The notes below the pieces were generated by a model. It ran no database searches. It was not told the DNA's origin and was given only the letters and a program-made list of their open reading frames with translations. Of a stretch of 64,000 nucleotides of DNA, positions 24,184-33,759 are shown piece after piece. This DNA is from Desulfobacca_B sp046538075. GTDB taxonomy: Bacteria; Desulfobacterota; Desulfobaccia; Desulfobaccales; Desulfobaccaceae. The position numbers and the translations under genes are program-made. The stretch lies in NCBI GenBank assembly GCA_046538075.1, contig JBKHJN010000010.1:1-64000 (forward strand), written 5' to 3'. Within the stretch, counting starts at the first letter, position 1. Each line of letters begins with the position of its first letter.

Positions 24184-25182
24184 CTAACCTCTCCGGGCAT
24201 ATTTCCAGGCCAGATTAAAATAGGCCCGGGCCTGCTCGAGAGCGGCCTGGCGCCCCCCCGCCTCCTGCTCTTGCTGGTCGGCTGCAAAGGCGTTGATCTT
24301 CCCCCGGACGCAGGCCCGGTAACATTTATAAAAGTTGACCATCTGCAGGGTGCCGGGGTCATCCGCGGCCCGGGCAAAGTTCTGAACAAAATAATCACTC
24401 AAATCTTGAAAACCATGAAAATCCAGGTCCATCGCCAAAAAACCGATGTCGGCCACTACATCTCCATAGCGGAAGCGAGGGTTAAATTCGATGCAATCAA
24501 AGATGTAAATGTCATTGGCCAAGCAGATATTTCTCATGTGCAAATCGCCATGGCAATCGCGGATACGGCCCTCCCGGATGCGCTCGGCAAAAATCCCTTC
24601 CTGGGAGGTCATGAAACTCCAGGCATAGGCGACGATGTCGCGGAATGCCTCCCGGGACAGGACCGAGCCGACATATTTTTCCGTCCGCGCGAAGTTTTCT
24701 TCATGATTATAGGCAATCAAGGTTAATTCACCGAATTTGTTGATCCGCGGCCCGGTTTCCGCCTGCTGGTAAAAGGGCACCAGTCGGTTAATAATGCGGT
24801 CCATGATCTCAGAAGTCAGCTCGCCGCGGTCGGCGACCTCATCCATCATCTGCTCCTGGGGCATGCGCCGCATCTTCAGAGCATATTCTAAGGGTTCTCC
24901 TCCGCCCCCCATTTGCACCCCTTGACCCTGGGCCACCACCGGCAGGACCTCCAGATAGATTTCCGGGGCTAGGCGTCGATTCAGGATTAATTCCTGCTGA
25001 AGAAAATAATGGCGCCGCTTCAGGGTGGTAAAATTGAGAAAACCCAGGTCCACGGCCTTTTTTACTTTGTAAGCATGGCAATCGGTTAGAAAGACCAGGG
25101 AAATATGAGTTTGGATCAGGTCCACCCGTTGGGTCGGCTCGAGGTAGGCCTGGGGATCCAAAAGTGCGGTGACAAGGTCCAT
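24184..25182 (-). CDS. Aminoglycoside-phosphotransferase-like protein (COG2187)
   Basis: A 332-aa protein of COG2187, a kinase-fold family related to aminoglycoside phosphotransferases. Visible features are VFLTDCHAYKVKKAVDLGFLNF near the start (the nucleotide-binding lysine strand) and the catalytic loop CHGDLHMRNICLAND with FDCIEFNPRFRYGDVVADIG as the metal-binding part. Most homologues continue into a COG0645 domain; here that domain is a separate gene just downstream. The substrate is unknown; antibiotic resistance should not be assumed from the fold. Confidence 0.85.
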   Translation of the reverse strand: MDLVTALLDPQAYLEPTQRVDLIQTHISLVFLTDCHAYKVKKAVDLGFLNFTTLKRRHYFLQQELILNRRLAPEIYLEVLPVVAQGQGVQMGGGGEPLEYALKMRRMPQEQMMDEVADRGELTSEIMDRIINRLVPFYQQAETGPRINKFGELTLIAYNHEENFARTEKYVGSVLSREAFRDIVAYAWSFMTSQEGIFAERIREGRIRDCHGDLHMRNICLANDIYIFDCIEFNPRFRYGDVVADIGFLAMDLDFHGFQDLSDYFVQNFARAADDPGTLQMVNFYKCYRACVRGKINAFAADQQEQEAGGRQAALEQARAYFNLAWKYARRG

Positions 25183-25315
25183 TGGGAATCATTATAGTCA
25201 GAAAATTTCTTTTATCAAGCCGAGCCATTTGCTGCTGCTGGTCGAGTCCTAGATTGCCAAATCGCATAAAATTATTATAATTTAATTAACTATCTTATAC
25301 AAAGGGTAGTATGGA

Positions 25316-25429
25316 TTCCAGGGCGACGGGTGCAGTTTCCTCGCTCTGGTCGGGGTGGGCTTGACCCCCGTCGTCAGGGGGACAAAGTTCATTCTTGACG
25401 TCAGGGCGGTTTTTGTGCTACCCCTGGAA
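25316..25429 (+). promoter_or_regulatory. Structured leader upstream of lon (candidate)
   Basis: The DNA before lon is bounded by TTCCAGGG (25316-25323) and CCCTGGAA (25422-25429), which are complementary. Inside are two mutually exclusive pairings: CGACGGG with CCCGTCG (25324-25330 and 25367-25373), and CCCCC with GGGGG (25365-25369 and 25377-25381). CGTCAGGG also occurs twice. No known riboswitch class is recognised. Confidence 0.35.
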
Positions 25430-25467
25430 CCATGCTGTCATAAAGAATTGTTGGCCCAGGAGAAAAA

Positions 25468-27915
25468 ATGTCTGAACCAAAAAAGATTTGGACTTATGCT
25501 GAAGACGATAAATCATCCCCGGCCGCCATTCCCCCGGAGATGCCGCTGTTGGCGATCCGGGATGTGGTAGTCTTTCCCCATATGATTCTGCCTCTCTTTG
25601 TCGGGCGGGAAAACTCGATTCTGGCCATCGAGTCGGCCCTGGCCAAAGAACGCTTCATCTTTTTAGCCACCCAACATGATTCTACGGTTGACCAGCCGAG
25701 CCCCGAGGAAATCTATCCGGTGGGAACGGTCAGCCTGATCATGCGGGTATTGAAGCTCCCCGACGGCCGCCTCAAGATCTTGGTTCAGGGTCTGAACAAG
25801 GCGCGCATCCGCTCGTTTTTAAAAGAAGAACCCTTTTATGAAGTAGCCATTGATCTGCTCACGGAGACCCCGGTAACGGAAATTTCCATTGAAGCCGAAG
25901 CTTTGATGCGCAATGCCCGGGAAATGAGCGAGAAAATTCTGTCTCTGAAAGAAATCCTGTCCCCTGAACTGATATCGGTGCTGGACTCCATCGAAGACCC
26001 CGGCCGCCTGGCGGACCTGGTAGCCTCCAACCTCCATTTGAAGACCGCCGAATCCCAGGCCATCCTCGAGGAGGGGGATGCCATTCGCCGGTTGATTAAA
26101 GTCAACGACTACCTGCGGCGGGAGCTGGAAGTCTCTACCATGCAGGCCAAGATCCAATCGGAGGCCAAAGAGGAAATCGACCGCACCCAACGAGAATATT
26201 TTCTCCGGGAACAGCTCCGGGCCATCAAAAAAGAGCTGGGCGAAATCGATGAACGGGCCGAAGAACTGGAGCAATATCGCCAAAAGATTGTCCGGGCCCG
26301 GATGCCCCGGGAGGCGGAAGAGGAAACCTTAAAGCAGCTTTCCCGGTTGGAGCAGATGCATCCGGATGCGGCCGAGGCCTCCATGGTGCGCACCTACCTG
26401 GATTGGCTGGTGGAACTGCCCTGGAACAAAAGCACCCGCGACAAGCTGGATCTCAAAGAGGCCAAGGCTATTCTAGATGCCGACCACTACGATCTGGAGA
26501 AAATTAAGGACCGCATCTTAGAATACTTAAGTGTGCGCAAGCTGAATAAAAGGATGAAAGGGCCGATCCTGTGTTTTGTCGGCCCGCCCGGGGTCGGTAA
26601 GACCTCCTTGGGGCAGTCCATCGCCCGCGCCCTGGGCCGTAAATTTACCCGCATTTCCCTGGGCGGGATTCGGGATGAAGCCGAAATCCGGGGACACCGG
26701 CGGACTTATATCGGCGCCCTGCCGGGCCGGATTATTCAAGGGCTGAAGACCACGGGCTACAACAACCCGGTGTTCATGATGGACGAGATTGATAAAATCG
26801 GCCAGGATTTTCGGGGCGATCCGGCCTCGGCGCTGCTGGAAGTATTGGATCCGGAACAGAACCGCGCCTTCAGCGACCACTATCTCAATCTGCCCTTTGA
26901 TCTGTCCAAGGTAATGTTCATCACCACCGCCAACCAGGTGGACCCGATCCCTTCCGCCCTGTTGGACCGGATGGAAATCCTGCGGCTGTCCGGCTATACC
27001 GAAGAGGAAAAACTGGAAATCGCCAAAAAATATCTATTGCCCCGCCAGTTAAAGGAAAATGGCCTTAATCCCGGCGACCTGGAGGTTTCCCCCGCGGTGC
27101 TGGTGGAATTGATCAACCGTTACACCCGGGAAGCTGGTCTGCGTAACCTGGAGCGGGAGGTTGGCAGCCTGTGCCGGAAGGTGGCCCGGCGGATTGCCGA
27201 AGGCGAGCCGGGGCCTTTTGCCATCACCAAGGCCAGCATCCACCGCTACCTGGGGCCGCCCCAATATCTTCCTGAAGAGGAGCGGGAAAAAGATGAGGTG
27301 GGGGTGGCTACCGGCTTGGCCTGGACTGAATTCGGAGGTGAGACCCTCTATATTGAAGCCAGTCTGATGAAGGGCAAAGGGCAATTGACCCTGACCGGCC
27401 ACCTGGGGGAGGTGATGAAGGAGTCGGCCCAGGCCGCGCTCAGTTACGCCCGGGCTCGCTCTGAGGTCTTCAATCTGGAGGAGGATTTCTACGAAAAACT
27501 GGACCTCCATATCCACGTCCCGGCCGGGGCGATTCCCAAAGACGGTCCTTCCGCCGGGGTCACCATGGCCACGGCGCTGATCTCGGCTTTGACCCGCATC
27601 CCGGTCAGGAAGGATGTGGCCATGACCGGCGAGATCACTCTGCGGGGCAAAGTCCTCCCCATTGGCGGCTTAAAAGAAAAAGCCCTGGCGGCGCTGCGGG
27701 CCCAGATCAAGAAAATAATTATCCCGGCGGCCAATAAAAAAGACCTGGTGGAAATCCCCAAAAACATTAAACGGCGTCTGAAATTCATTCTGGTCGACAA
27801 CATGGACCAAGTGCTTCAGGAGGCCCTGGCTTGCTCCCCCTTCAGCAAGGAATACAAGCGAATGGCTCCTGCCGCCCGTCCAAAGCCACGCCGTCCCGGA
27901 GCGGCGCCTTCTTAA
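25468..27915 (+). CDS. lon: ATP-dependent Lon protease
   Basis: An 815-aa LonA protease that unfolds and degrades damaged or regulatory proteins in the cytosol. Order of domains: N-terminal LON substrate-recognition domain (to about 215), helical linker, AAA+ module with Walker A GPPGVGKT at 372-379, and the C-terminal serine protease domain. The Ser-Lys dyad is intact: Ser695 in PKDGPSAG and Lys738 in GGLKEK, with the normal spacing of 43. ATG at 25468 has AGGAG 6 bases upstream. It is first in a plus-strand run with the two CBS-domain proteins. Confidence 0.97.
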   Translation: MSEPKKIWTYAEDDKSSPAAIPPEMPLLAIRDVVVFPHMILPLFVGRENSILAIESALAKERFIFLATQHDSTVDQPSPEEIYPVGTVSLIMRVLKLPDGRLKILVQGLNKARIRSFLKEEPFYEVAIDLLTETPVTEISIEAEALMRNAREMSEKILSLKEILSPELISVLDSIEDPGRLADLVASNLHLKTAESQAILEEGDAIRRLIKVNDYLRRELEVSTMQAKIQSEAKEEIDRTQREYFLREQLRAIKKELGEIDERAEELEQYRQKIVRARMPREAEEETLKQLSRLEQMHPDAAEASMVRTYLDWLVELPWNKSTRDKLDLKEAKAILDADHYDLEKIKDRILEYLSVRKLNKRMKGPILCFVGPPGVGKTSLGQSIARALGRKFTRISLGGIRDEAEIRGHRRTYIGALPGRIIQGLKTTGYNNPVFMMDEIDKIGQDFRGDPASALLEVLDPEQNRAFSDHYLNLPFDLSKVMFITTANQVDPIPSALLDRMEILRLSGYTEEEKLEIAKKYLLPRQLKENGLNPGDLEVSPAVLVELINRYTREAGLRNLEREVGSLCRKVARRIAEGEPGPFAITKASIHRYLGPPQYLPEEEREKDEVGVATGLAWTEFGGETLYIEASLMKGKGQLTLTGHLGEVMKESAQAALSYARARSEVFNLEEDFYEKLDLHIHVPAGAIPKDGPSAGVTMATALISALTRIPVRKDVAMTGEITLRGKVLPIGGLKEKALAALRAQIKKIIIPAANKKDLVEIPKNIKRRLKFILVDNMDQVLQEALACSPFSKEYKRMAPAARPKPRRPGAAPS

Positions 27916-27935
27916 CCGTGGATTAAGGAGTTCCC

Positions 27936-29195
27936 TTGGAACTGGGTCTCTGGTTTAAATGGGTTGCTCTGGGTATCTTATTGGGGTTTTATGGTTTCTT
28001 TGCCACCTCCGAAACTTCGCTGTTCTCCTTATCCCCGCTGGCCCGGCTCAAAATCAAAGAAAAAGGCAGACGCAGCGGCCAGGTGATTGAGTCCTTGTTG
28101 TCCCGGCCCCAGCGGTTGCTGACCTCCATCATCATTGGCAATGAAACCGTAAACATCCTGGCCTCGGTGCTAGCCACCTCCCTGGCCCTGAATCTCTGGG
28201 GCCCCCAGGGCAAGTGGCTGGCCTTGCTGGTAATAGTCCCGGCCATGCTGTTGCTCGGGGAGATCATCCCGAAATCCATTGCCCTTACCTACCCGGAACG
28301 CCTGGCCCGTCTGGTCGCCTTGCCGCTGTCAGTGATTATGCCGCTGTTAACCCCCTTTCGGGTGGTGCTGTTGTGGCTGAGCCGCGGCCTGATGACCGTC
28401 CTGGGATGCCGCCCCGAAACCCAGATCACCCTGGTCCAAGAGGATGATTTCTTGCGCATGGTCGAAGAGAGTCATGAAGCTGGATTGATCGCCCCCCTGG
28501 AGCGTGAGTTTATCCTGAATCTAATGGCCTTCGGCGATATTACCGTCGGGAAAATCATGGTGCCCCGCACCGATATCTTCTCCTTGTCGATCAATCTGGC
28601 AGCCGCCGATTTGATCCAGGCTATTAAACGCTCACGCTTTTCCCGGGTACCGATATACGGCGAGAATCCTGAGGATATTCTGGGCATCCTGCACGCCAAA
28701 GATCTGTTGGCCTTATCCCCAGGGCAAACCTGTGACCGGCCTTGTATCAAAAAATTGTTACGCCCCCCTTATTATGTTCCAGAAAACAAGCGGGCCTTTG
28801 ATCTGTTAAGCGAACTGCAGGTTCAAAAACTGCGCCTCTGTCTGGTGGTCGATGAATATGGCAGTTTAGCCGGGCTGGTGACGGTCGAAGATCTACTGGA
28901 AGAGCTGTTCGGCGAAATTGAAGACGAGTTCCAGCGCAGCGGCAAACTTTTGGATCAGCTGGCCCCCGGAGTATTCCTGGTCCGAAGTCGGTTGCCGGTG
29001 GCCGAATTCAATAACCTCACCGGCCTGGAATTGCCGCTGGAACCATCTGACACCATGGGAGGATTTGTTTTCAACCTGTTCGGGGAATTACCCCGGGAAG
29101 GGGATACCATTGCTTATGATGGTTTGGAATTCGAAATCCTGCGCATGAAAGGCACCAGGATTATCGAAGTACTGGTGTCGGTGGAAAAACCATGA
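27936..29195 (+). CDS. CNNM/CBS-domain membrane protein (hemolysin-C family)
   Basis: A 419-aa protein with an N-terminal DUF21/CNNM transmembrane domain (about four membrane segments, SETSLFSLSPLARLKI and GEIIPKSIALTYPERLA), a CBS pair (GKIMVPRTDIFSL and LVVDEYGSLAGLVTVEDLLE), and a C-terminal CorC_HlyC transporter-associated domain. Family members are linked to magnesium and cobalt transport. It uses TTG at 27936. Its stop overlaps the ATG of a paralogue (ATGA). Confidence 0.88.
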   Translation: MELGLWFKWVALGILLGFYGFFATSETSLFSLSPLARLKIKEKGRRSGQVIESLLSRPQRLLTSIIIGNETVNILASVLATSLALNLWGPQGKWLALLVIVPAMLLLGEIIPKSIALTYPERLARLVALPLSVIMPLLTPFRVVLLWLSRGLMTVLGCRPETQITLVQEDDFLRMVEESHEAGLIAPLEREFILNLMAFGDITVGKIMVPRTDIFSLSINLAAADLIQAIKRSRFSRVPIYGENPEDILGILHAKDLLALSPGQTCDRPCIKKLLRPPYYVPENKRAFDLLSELQVQKLRLCLVVDEYGSLAGLVTVEDLLEELFGEIEDEFQRSGKLLDQLAPGVFLVRSRLPVAEFNNLTGLELPLEPSDTMGGFVFNLFGELPREGDTIAYDGLEFEILRMKGTRIIEVLVSVEKP

Positions 29196-30442
29196 TCATT
29201 TGGACCGTCTTGTTGATATTTGTGCCGTTGTTGATTCTGGAAGCCTTTTTCTCCAGTTCCGAGATAGCGCTGGTCGCGGCCAACCGCCGGCGATTGCAGC
29301 ACCTGGCCGATAAAGGCCAGCGCCGAGCGGCATTAGCCCTGAAACTGTTGAGCAAGCCTGAACGACTCTTTGCCACTACCCTGGTAGGGGCTAATCTGGC
29401 CGAAATCTGCAATACGGTGCTGGTCACCGCCCTGTTGATTGAATACCTGGGCTGGAAGGGGGAAATAGTGGCAATGCTGGCCTTGCCTCCCCTGGTTCTG
29501 CTGCTGGCCGAGATCACCCCCAAATCCATTGCCCGCCAGCGCCCCAATCGCCTGGCCCGGCATCTGAGCCCGATCCTCTGGATAGTCTCCTGGCTGATTT
29601 ATCCGATTACCATGATCTTTGCCGCCCTCAGCCGGTTCGTCCTGGTCCTGACCGGCGCTCCCCAGACCAGTCAGGTCCCCTTTGTCACCCGGGAGGAACT
29701 CCAAATGGTGGTCAAAGTCAGCCGCCCTGAGGTGGCTTTGAAAGGCGAAGAACGGGCTATCATTCATCGCATTCTGCACTTCAGTCAAACCACCGTCAAA
29801 GAGGTCATGGTACCCTTGATTGAAGTGGCAGCCATTCCCGAGACCTTTCTGGTTTCCCAGGCCCTGGCCGAGCTCCAGCGGACCCACTTCTCCCGCCTGC
29901 CGGTCTATCGTCAACGCATTGATAATATTATCGGGGTGTTGCATAGCTTTGACCTGCTGGGCGAAGAGCCCTCATCGCGAGCCATCAAACCCCTGGTCCG
30001 GGGGGTAGAGTATGTCCCGGAAATCAAACGGGTGGACTATTTGCTGGGCGAAATGCAACGGATGGGTCTGCATCTGGCGGTAGTGGTAGATGAATACGGC
30101 GGCGCCGTGGGGATCGTCACCATCGAGGATCTGCTGGAAGAAATCGTTGGCGAAATAGCCGACGAGTTTGATCAGGAAATGCCGCCGTTCCAAAAGCTCT
30201 GGGAAGGCATCTATCTGGTCAACGCCCGGATGGAGATTCAGGCCTTGAACGAAGCCCTGGGGCTTGAATTACCATTAGGCAACTATGAAACTTTAGGCGG
30301 CTTCTTAATCCATCAATTGGGTGATATTCCCCGCTCCGGCGACCGCTTGCAATTTCAGAATCTGACCTTTATCATCCGCAGCGCGACAGTGCGAGCCATC
30401 AAGGAGGTCGAAATCCATGTCAGACCAACAACCGCGCCCTGA
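29192..30442 (+). CDS. CNNM/CBS-domain membrane protein, tandem paralogue
   Basis: A 416-aa paralogue of the preceding gene with the same order of parts: DUF21 membrane domain (FFSSSEIALVAANRRRLQ, AEITPKSIARQRPNRLA), CBS pair (VKEVMVPLIEVAAIP; AVVVDEYGGAVGIVTIEDLLE) and CorC_HlyC domain. The two proteins may form a hetero-oligomer or have diverged in regulation. The ATG overlaps the previous stop and its own end overlaps the larC start by 26 bases, so all three genes are transcriptionally and perhaps translationally coupled. Confidence 0.88.
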   Translation: MIIWTVLLIFVPLLILEAFFSSSEIALVAANRRRLQHLADKGQRRAALALKLLSKPERLFATTLVGANLAEICNTVLVTALLIEYLGWKGEIVAMLALPPLVLLLAEITPKSIARQRPNRLARHLSPILWIVSWLIYPITMIFAALSRFVLVLTGAPQTSQVPFVTREELQMVVKVSRPEVALKGEERAIIHRILHFSQTTVKEVMVPLIEVAAIPETFLVSQALAELQRTHFSRLPVYRQRIDNIIGVLHSFDLLGEEPSSRAIKPLVRGVEYVPEIKRVDYLLGEMQRMGLHLAVVVDEYGGAVGIVTIEDLLEEIVGEIADEFDQEMPPFQKLWEGIYLVNARMEIQALNEALGLELPLGNYETLGGFLIHQLGDIPRSGDRLQFQNLTFIIRSATVRAIKEVEIHVRPTTAP

Positions 30443-31604
30443 ACGGCTGGCCTATTTTGACTGCTTTTCCGGGCTGAGCGGGGACATGACCTTGGGGGCG
30501 CTGATTGAGGTCGGCCTTGATCTTGAAGAGTTGTCGGAGGCGCTGGCCGAGCTGGGACTGAGCGGATACACGATTACTGCTGACCGAGTGACCAAACACC
30601 ATCTGACCGGAACCAAAGTGGACATCCGGTTGACTACTCCGCAGCCTCACCGGAGCTATTTCGACATTGTCAGCCGGATTGCTGCGGCCCCCTTGCCGCC
30701 GCCGGTGCGGGAATTAAGCCAGGCAATCTTTCGCTCCCTGGCCGAAGCCGAGGCCCAGGTGCATCAGCAACCCCTGGAGCAGGTCCATTTTCACGAAGTC
30801 GGAGCCGTAGACTCGATTCTGGATGTGGTCGGAGCGGCCTATGGCTTCTGGAGGTTGGGTCTGAGCCAGATCTACGCCTCGGCTTTGCCTCTGGGCCAAG
30901 GGCTGATCCCCTGCGCTCATGGACTCTTGCCCAATCCAGCCCCGGCTACCGCGCTGCTGCTGACCGGCGTGCCGGTGTATGGCACGGAAATTAACGCCGA
31001 ACTGGTCACTCCTACCGGGGCTGCCATTTTAAAAGGAGCCTCAGCCCGGTTTGGCCCCTGTCCAGCCATGACCGTCGAAGGCGTGGGCTATGGGGCTGGC
31101 ACCAGGGACTTGGCCTCGCAGGCCAACCTGCTGCGTCTTCTGGTGGGGCAGCCGGCTGGGGCTCCGGCTTTGGGGCACAGCGAACGGGTACTGGTGCTGG
31201 AGACCCATATCGATGATCTGCCACCGGAATTATATGAACACCTGATGGCCGCCCTGTTTGCCGCCGGCGCTCTCGATGTGGCTTACGCCCCCCTGCAGAT
31301 GAAGAAAAACCGGCCGGGCATCCGGCTGACCGTGGTGGCGCCCCTGTCCAGCCGGGAAGCGGTGCTCGAGTCCCTGTTTCTGGAGTCCACCACCCTGGGA
31401 GTGCGGGTTATGGAGGTGGAACGGGTGGTTGCCCAGCGCTGGACCGATACCATTGAAACCCCGTACGGCCCCCTGCCCGTTAAGGTGACCGAAATTGGGG
31501 GACAACGCCGCATCCTGCCCGAATACGAGGCCTGCCGCCAATTAGCGCAGAAACACCACTTGCCGCTGATTGAGGTCTACCGGCTCATTCCTTCGAGTAT
31601 TTGA
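30417..31604 (+). CDS. larC: LarC-family nickel-pincer cofactor protein
   Basis: A 395-aa member of the DUF111/LarC family. In Lactobacillus, LarC inserts nickel into the pyridinium dithio-acid mononucleotide to finish the nickel-pincer cofactor of lactate racemase. Family features: YFDCFSGLSGDMTLGAL at the N-terminus, EQVHFHEVGAVDSILDVVGA with metal-binding histidines, TPTGAAILKG, and ETHIDDLPPELYEHLM. GGAGG 9 bases before the ATG confirms the start inside the end of the previous gene. LarB, LarE and LarA are not in the window. Confidence 0.9.
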   Translation: MSDQQPRPERLAYFDCFSGLSGDMTLGALIEVGLDLEELSEALAELGLSGYTITADRVTKHHLTGTKVDIRLTTPQPHRSYFDIVSRIAAAPLPPPVRELSQAIFRSLAEAEAQVHQQPLEQVHFHEVGAVDSILDVVGAAYGFWRLGLSQIYASALPLGQGLIPCAHGLLPNPAPATALLLTGVPVYGTEINAELVTPTGAAILKGASARFGPCPAMTVEGVGYGAGTRDLASQANLLRLLVGQPAGAPALGHSERVLVLETHIDDLPPELYEHLMAALFAAGALDVAYAPLQMKKNRPGIRLTVVAPLSSREAVLESLFLESTTLGVRVMEVERVVAQRWTDTIETPYGPLPVKVTEIGGQRRILPEYEACRQLAQKHHLPLIEVYRLIPSSI

Positions 31605-31689
31605 TCCGGCACCTCTTGGGTTCGGTGGCGGATTGCTAACGGATTAAATGGAAGATTTTAAAAGAAAAGCGCAAAGTCCAGATAGGGCC

Positions 31690-32064
31690 TCAGCTGGTGG
31701 CAATCAAAAATACTCCGATGCAGGTCACCACAATACCCGCCATCCGGGCCAGGGTCACCGCTTCGCCAAACAGGCTCCAGGCCAAAATGGCAGTAAATAT
31801 ATAACCCAGGCTGATCAGAGGATAAGCATAGCTGACCTCGGCCTTGGCCAGGACAATGAGCCAGATCATAAAGCCTATCCCATAACAGAACAGTCCCATG
31901 AGGACAAAACGGCTGGTGGCGGCCTTAAAAAAAACCGGGTAAATGGTAGAGAGCGACAGGTCAAAATTACCGACCCGGCTCATGCCGTGCTTCAGCAGCA
32001 ACTGGCCGCTAACATTGAACATCACATCAACCAAAATCAGGAGCAAAACATATATCCGGATCAT
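31690..32064 (-). CDS. SMR/EamA-type small multidrug-resistance-like transporter
   Basis: A 124-aa protein with four hydrophobic segments, the layout of small multidrug resistance proteins and of ArnE/ArnF lipid flippase subunits. The segment GQLLLKHGM and the last helix ARMAGIVVTCIGVFLI match EamA-type half transporters; SYAYPLISLGYIFTAILAW is typical of the third helix. Such proteins work as dimers. The substrate is unknown. It stands alone, convergent with larC. Confidence 0.8.
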   Translation of the reverse strand: MIRIYVLLLILVDVMFNVSGQLLLKHGMSRVGNFDLSLSTIYPVFFKAATSRFVLMGLFCYGIGFMIWLIVLAKAEVSYAYPLISLGYIFTAILAWSLFGEAVTLARMAGIVVTCIGVFLIATS

Positions 32065-32214
32065 TGATACTAATCCTCATTACGAAAGAAGGCAGAAATT
32101 CCGACAGCTAAAATCTTAGGGCCATAAAATTATTTCTCTAATATCAATAATTCTTGGGGTTTTTTCAAGAATATTTTCTTGTTTTAAGATCGGAAAAGGT
32201 TAACTATAACTTCA

Positions 32215-33303
32215 ATGGTAGATACAAAAGAACTGTTACGCGGCTTATCAGAAGCCTTTGGCCCGCCGGGAGGCGAGGAGCCTGTGGCCCAATTGGTGAT
32301 GGCATATCTGGCCCCCTTTTGCCAACTTTCCCGTGATGGCCTGGGGTCAGTACTGGCCGAAAAATCCGGCGATGTGGACCGGCCCCGTCTCATGCTGGCC
32401 GCCCATATGGATGAAGTCGGGTTTATGGTGCAAAATATTACGGCCCAGGGTTATTTGCGCCTCCAGGCCCTGGGGAGCTGGATACCCGGCCTGATTCCGG
32501 GACAACGGCTGATGATTCAGGGCTCCCAGGGATTGGTGGAGGGGTTGGTGGCCACCATCCCACCTCATTTTGTCAGAGGGGATCAAAAAGACGTCAAAAT
32601 CGAAGAACTCTATGTGGACATCGGGGCGGCTTCGGCTCCGGAAGTCCGAAGCCTGGGAATAAACCTGGGCCATCTGCTGGTCCCCAAGGGGGATTTTGCT
32701 GTTCTCAATCAAGCTTATTACCTGAATAAAGCATGGGATGACCGGGCCGGGGTAGGCGCTATGATCGCCGCCCTGCTCCAGCTTAAAGATTTGCCCCACC
32801 CCAACACGGTGATAGCTGCGGCCACGGTGCAGGAAGAAGTGGGCAGCCGGGGCGCCGCGGCCGCGGTCGAACTCGTCCGACCGGATCTGGCCATTGTCCT
32901 GGAAGGAACCCCGGCGGATGACTACCCCGGGCTGGCGGCCGATAGCCCGCAAGGATGCTTGCGGGGCGGCTGCCAAATCCGGCTGTTCGATCCCTCGATC
33001 ATCATCCCTCACTCCCTGGCAGAGTGGGTCGTGGCCGTGGCCGAGCGCCGCCAAATCCCATATCAATTGGCAGTGAGGCGCGGGGGGGCCACTGATGCCC
33101 GCGTCCTCCACCTGGCTCAAGGCGGCATTCCCACCCTGATTCTGGGGGTGCCGGTGCGTTATGCCCACAGCCCGGCCGGGATTATCTACCGGGGCGACTT
33201 CGAAGCCACGGTGGCGTTATTGGTGGCCCTGATTCAGGAACTGGATATGGAAACAGCCCAAAGCCTGAAATTTAAGACCCCTGGCGGCAAAGCAAGCCCT
33301 TAG
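32215..33303 (+). CDS. M42 family metallopeptidase
   Basis: A 362-aa M42 aminopeptidase (tetrahedral peptidase family), a cytosolic enzyme trimming amino acids from peptides; some members were once annotated as endoglucanases. The two-metal site is visible: AAHMDEVGFMV (first His and Asp), KAWDDRAGVGAM (bridging Asp), VQEEVGSRGA (Glu base and ligand), and VLEGTPADD with the last ligand His in YAHSPAGII. Length is normal. The next gene starts 9 bases after its stop. Confidence 0.9.
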   Translation: MVDTKELLRGLSEAFGPPGGEEPVAQLVMAYLAPFCQLSRDGLGSVLAEKSGDVDRPRLMLAAHMDEVGFMVQNITAQGYLRLQALGSWIPGLIPGQRLMIQGSQGLVEGLVATIPPHFVRGDQKDVKIEELYVDIGAASAPEVRSLGINLGHLLVPKGDFAVLNQAYYLNKAWDDRAGVGAMIAALLQLKDLPHPNTVIAAATVQEEVGSRGAAAAVELVRPDLAIVLEGTPADDYPGLAADSPQGCLRGGCQIRLFDPSIIIPHSLAEWVVAVAERRQIPYQLAVRRGGATDARVLHLAQGGIPTLILGVPVRYAHSPAGIIYRGDFEATVALLVALIQELDMETAQSLKFKTPGGKASP

Positions 33304-33312
33304 AGTCCACCC

Positions 33313-33759
33313 ATGGCAACTTATCTGTTGATTATTGAGGCCCGGCAACCGGCCGTGGTTCAGGTCGGGGCCGTGGGCTGGGTGTCGCTGCCACCGGGGT
33401 ACTATCTCTACGTCGGATCAGCCCGGCGGGGGTTAAAGGCCCGGATCGTTCGCCATTACCGCCGGTCTAAAAAGTGCCGTTGGCACCTGGACTATCTGCT
33501 CTGCCGGCCAGAATTTCAGATACTTGAAGTCTGGGTCTCCGATTCACTGCCGGAATGCGATCTCGCCCGGACCATGTTGGCCCAACCGGAAACCTCCGTG
33601 CCGCGGCCTGGTCTGGGGGCCAGCGACTGCCGCTGTCCGGCCCACTTTCTGGATTATAAGGGAGAATTGGGCCATCTCCATAGGGGCTTGCTGGATCTGG
33701 GCCTTTATCACCTCAGTTACTACTCAGGTCACAAAATAAACGAATTGGGGTTAGCATAA
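33313..33759 (+). CDS. DUF123 family (Uri/GIY-YIG-like) nuclease
   Basis: A 148-aa protein of the DUF123/COG1833 family, a GIY-YIG-related group of predicted endonucleases. The pattern LPPGYYLYVGSARRGLKARI holds the Y/GSA/R core of the fold, and HLDYLLCRPEFQILEVW follows. The C-terminal C and H residues (GASDCRCPAHFLDYKG) are family-typical. Function is unproven; a role in DNA repair is speculative. It lies 9 bases after the M42 peptidase gene. Confidence 0.85.
   Translation: MATYLLIIEARQPAVVQVGAVGWVSLPPGYYLYVGSARRGLKARIVRHYRRSKKCRWHLDYLLCRPEFQILEVWVSDSLPECDLARTMLAQPETSVPRPGLGASDCRCPAHFLDYKGELGHLHRGLLDLGLYHLSYYSGHKINELGLA

Noticed and set aside
25394..25422. TTGACG followed by TGCTAC as a lon promoter
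   Set aside because: The -10 is weak and the heat-shock consensus is not present; not enough to annotate.
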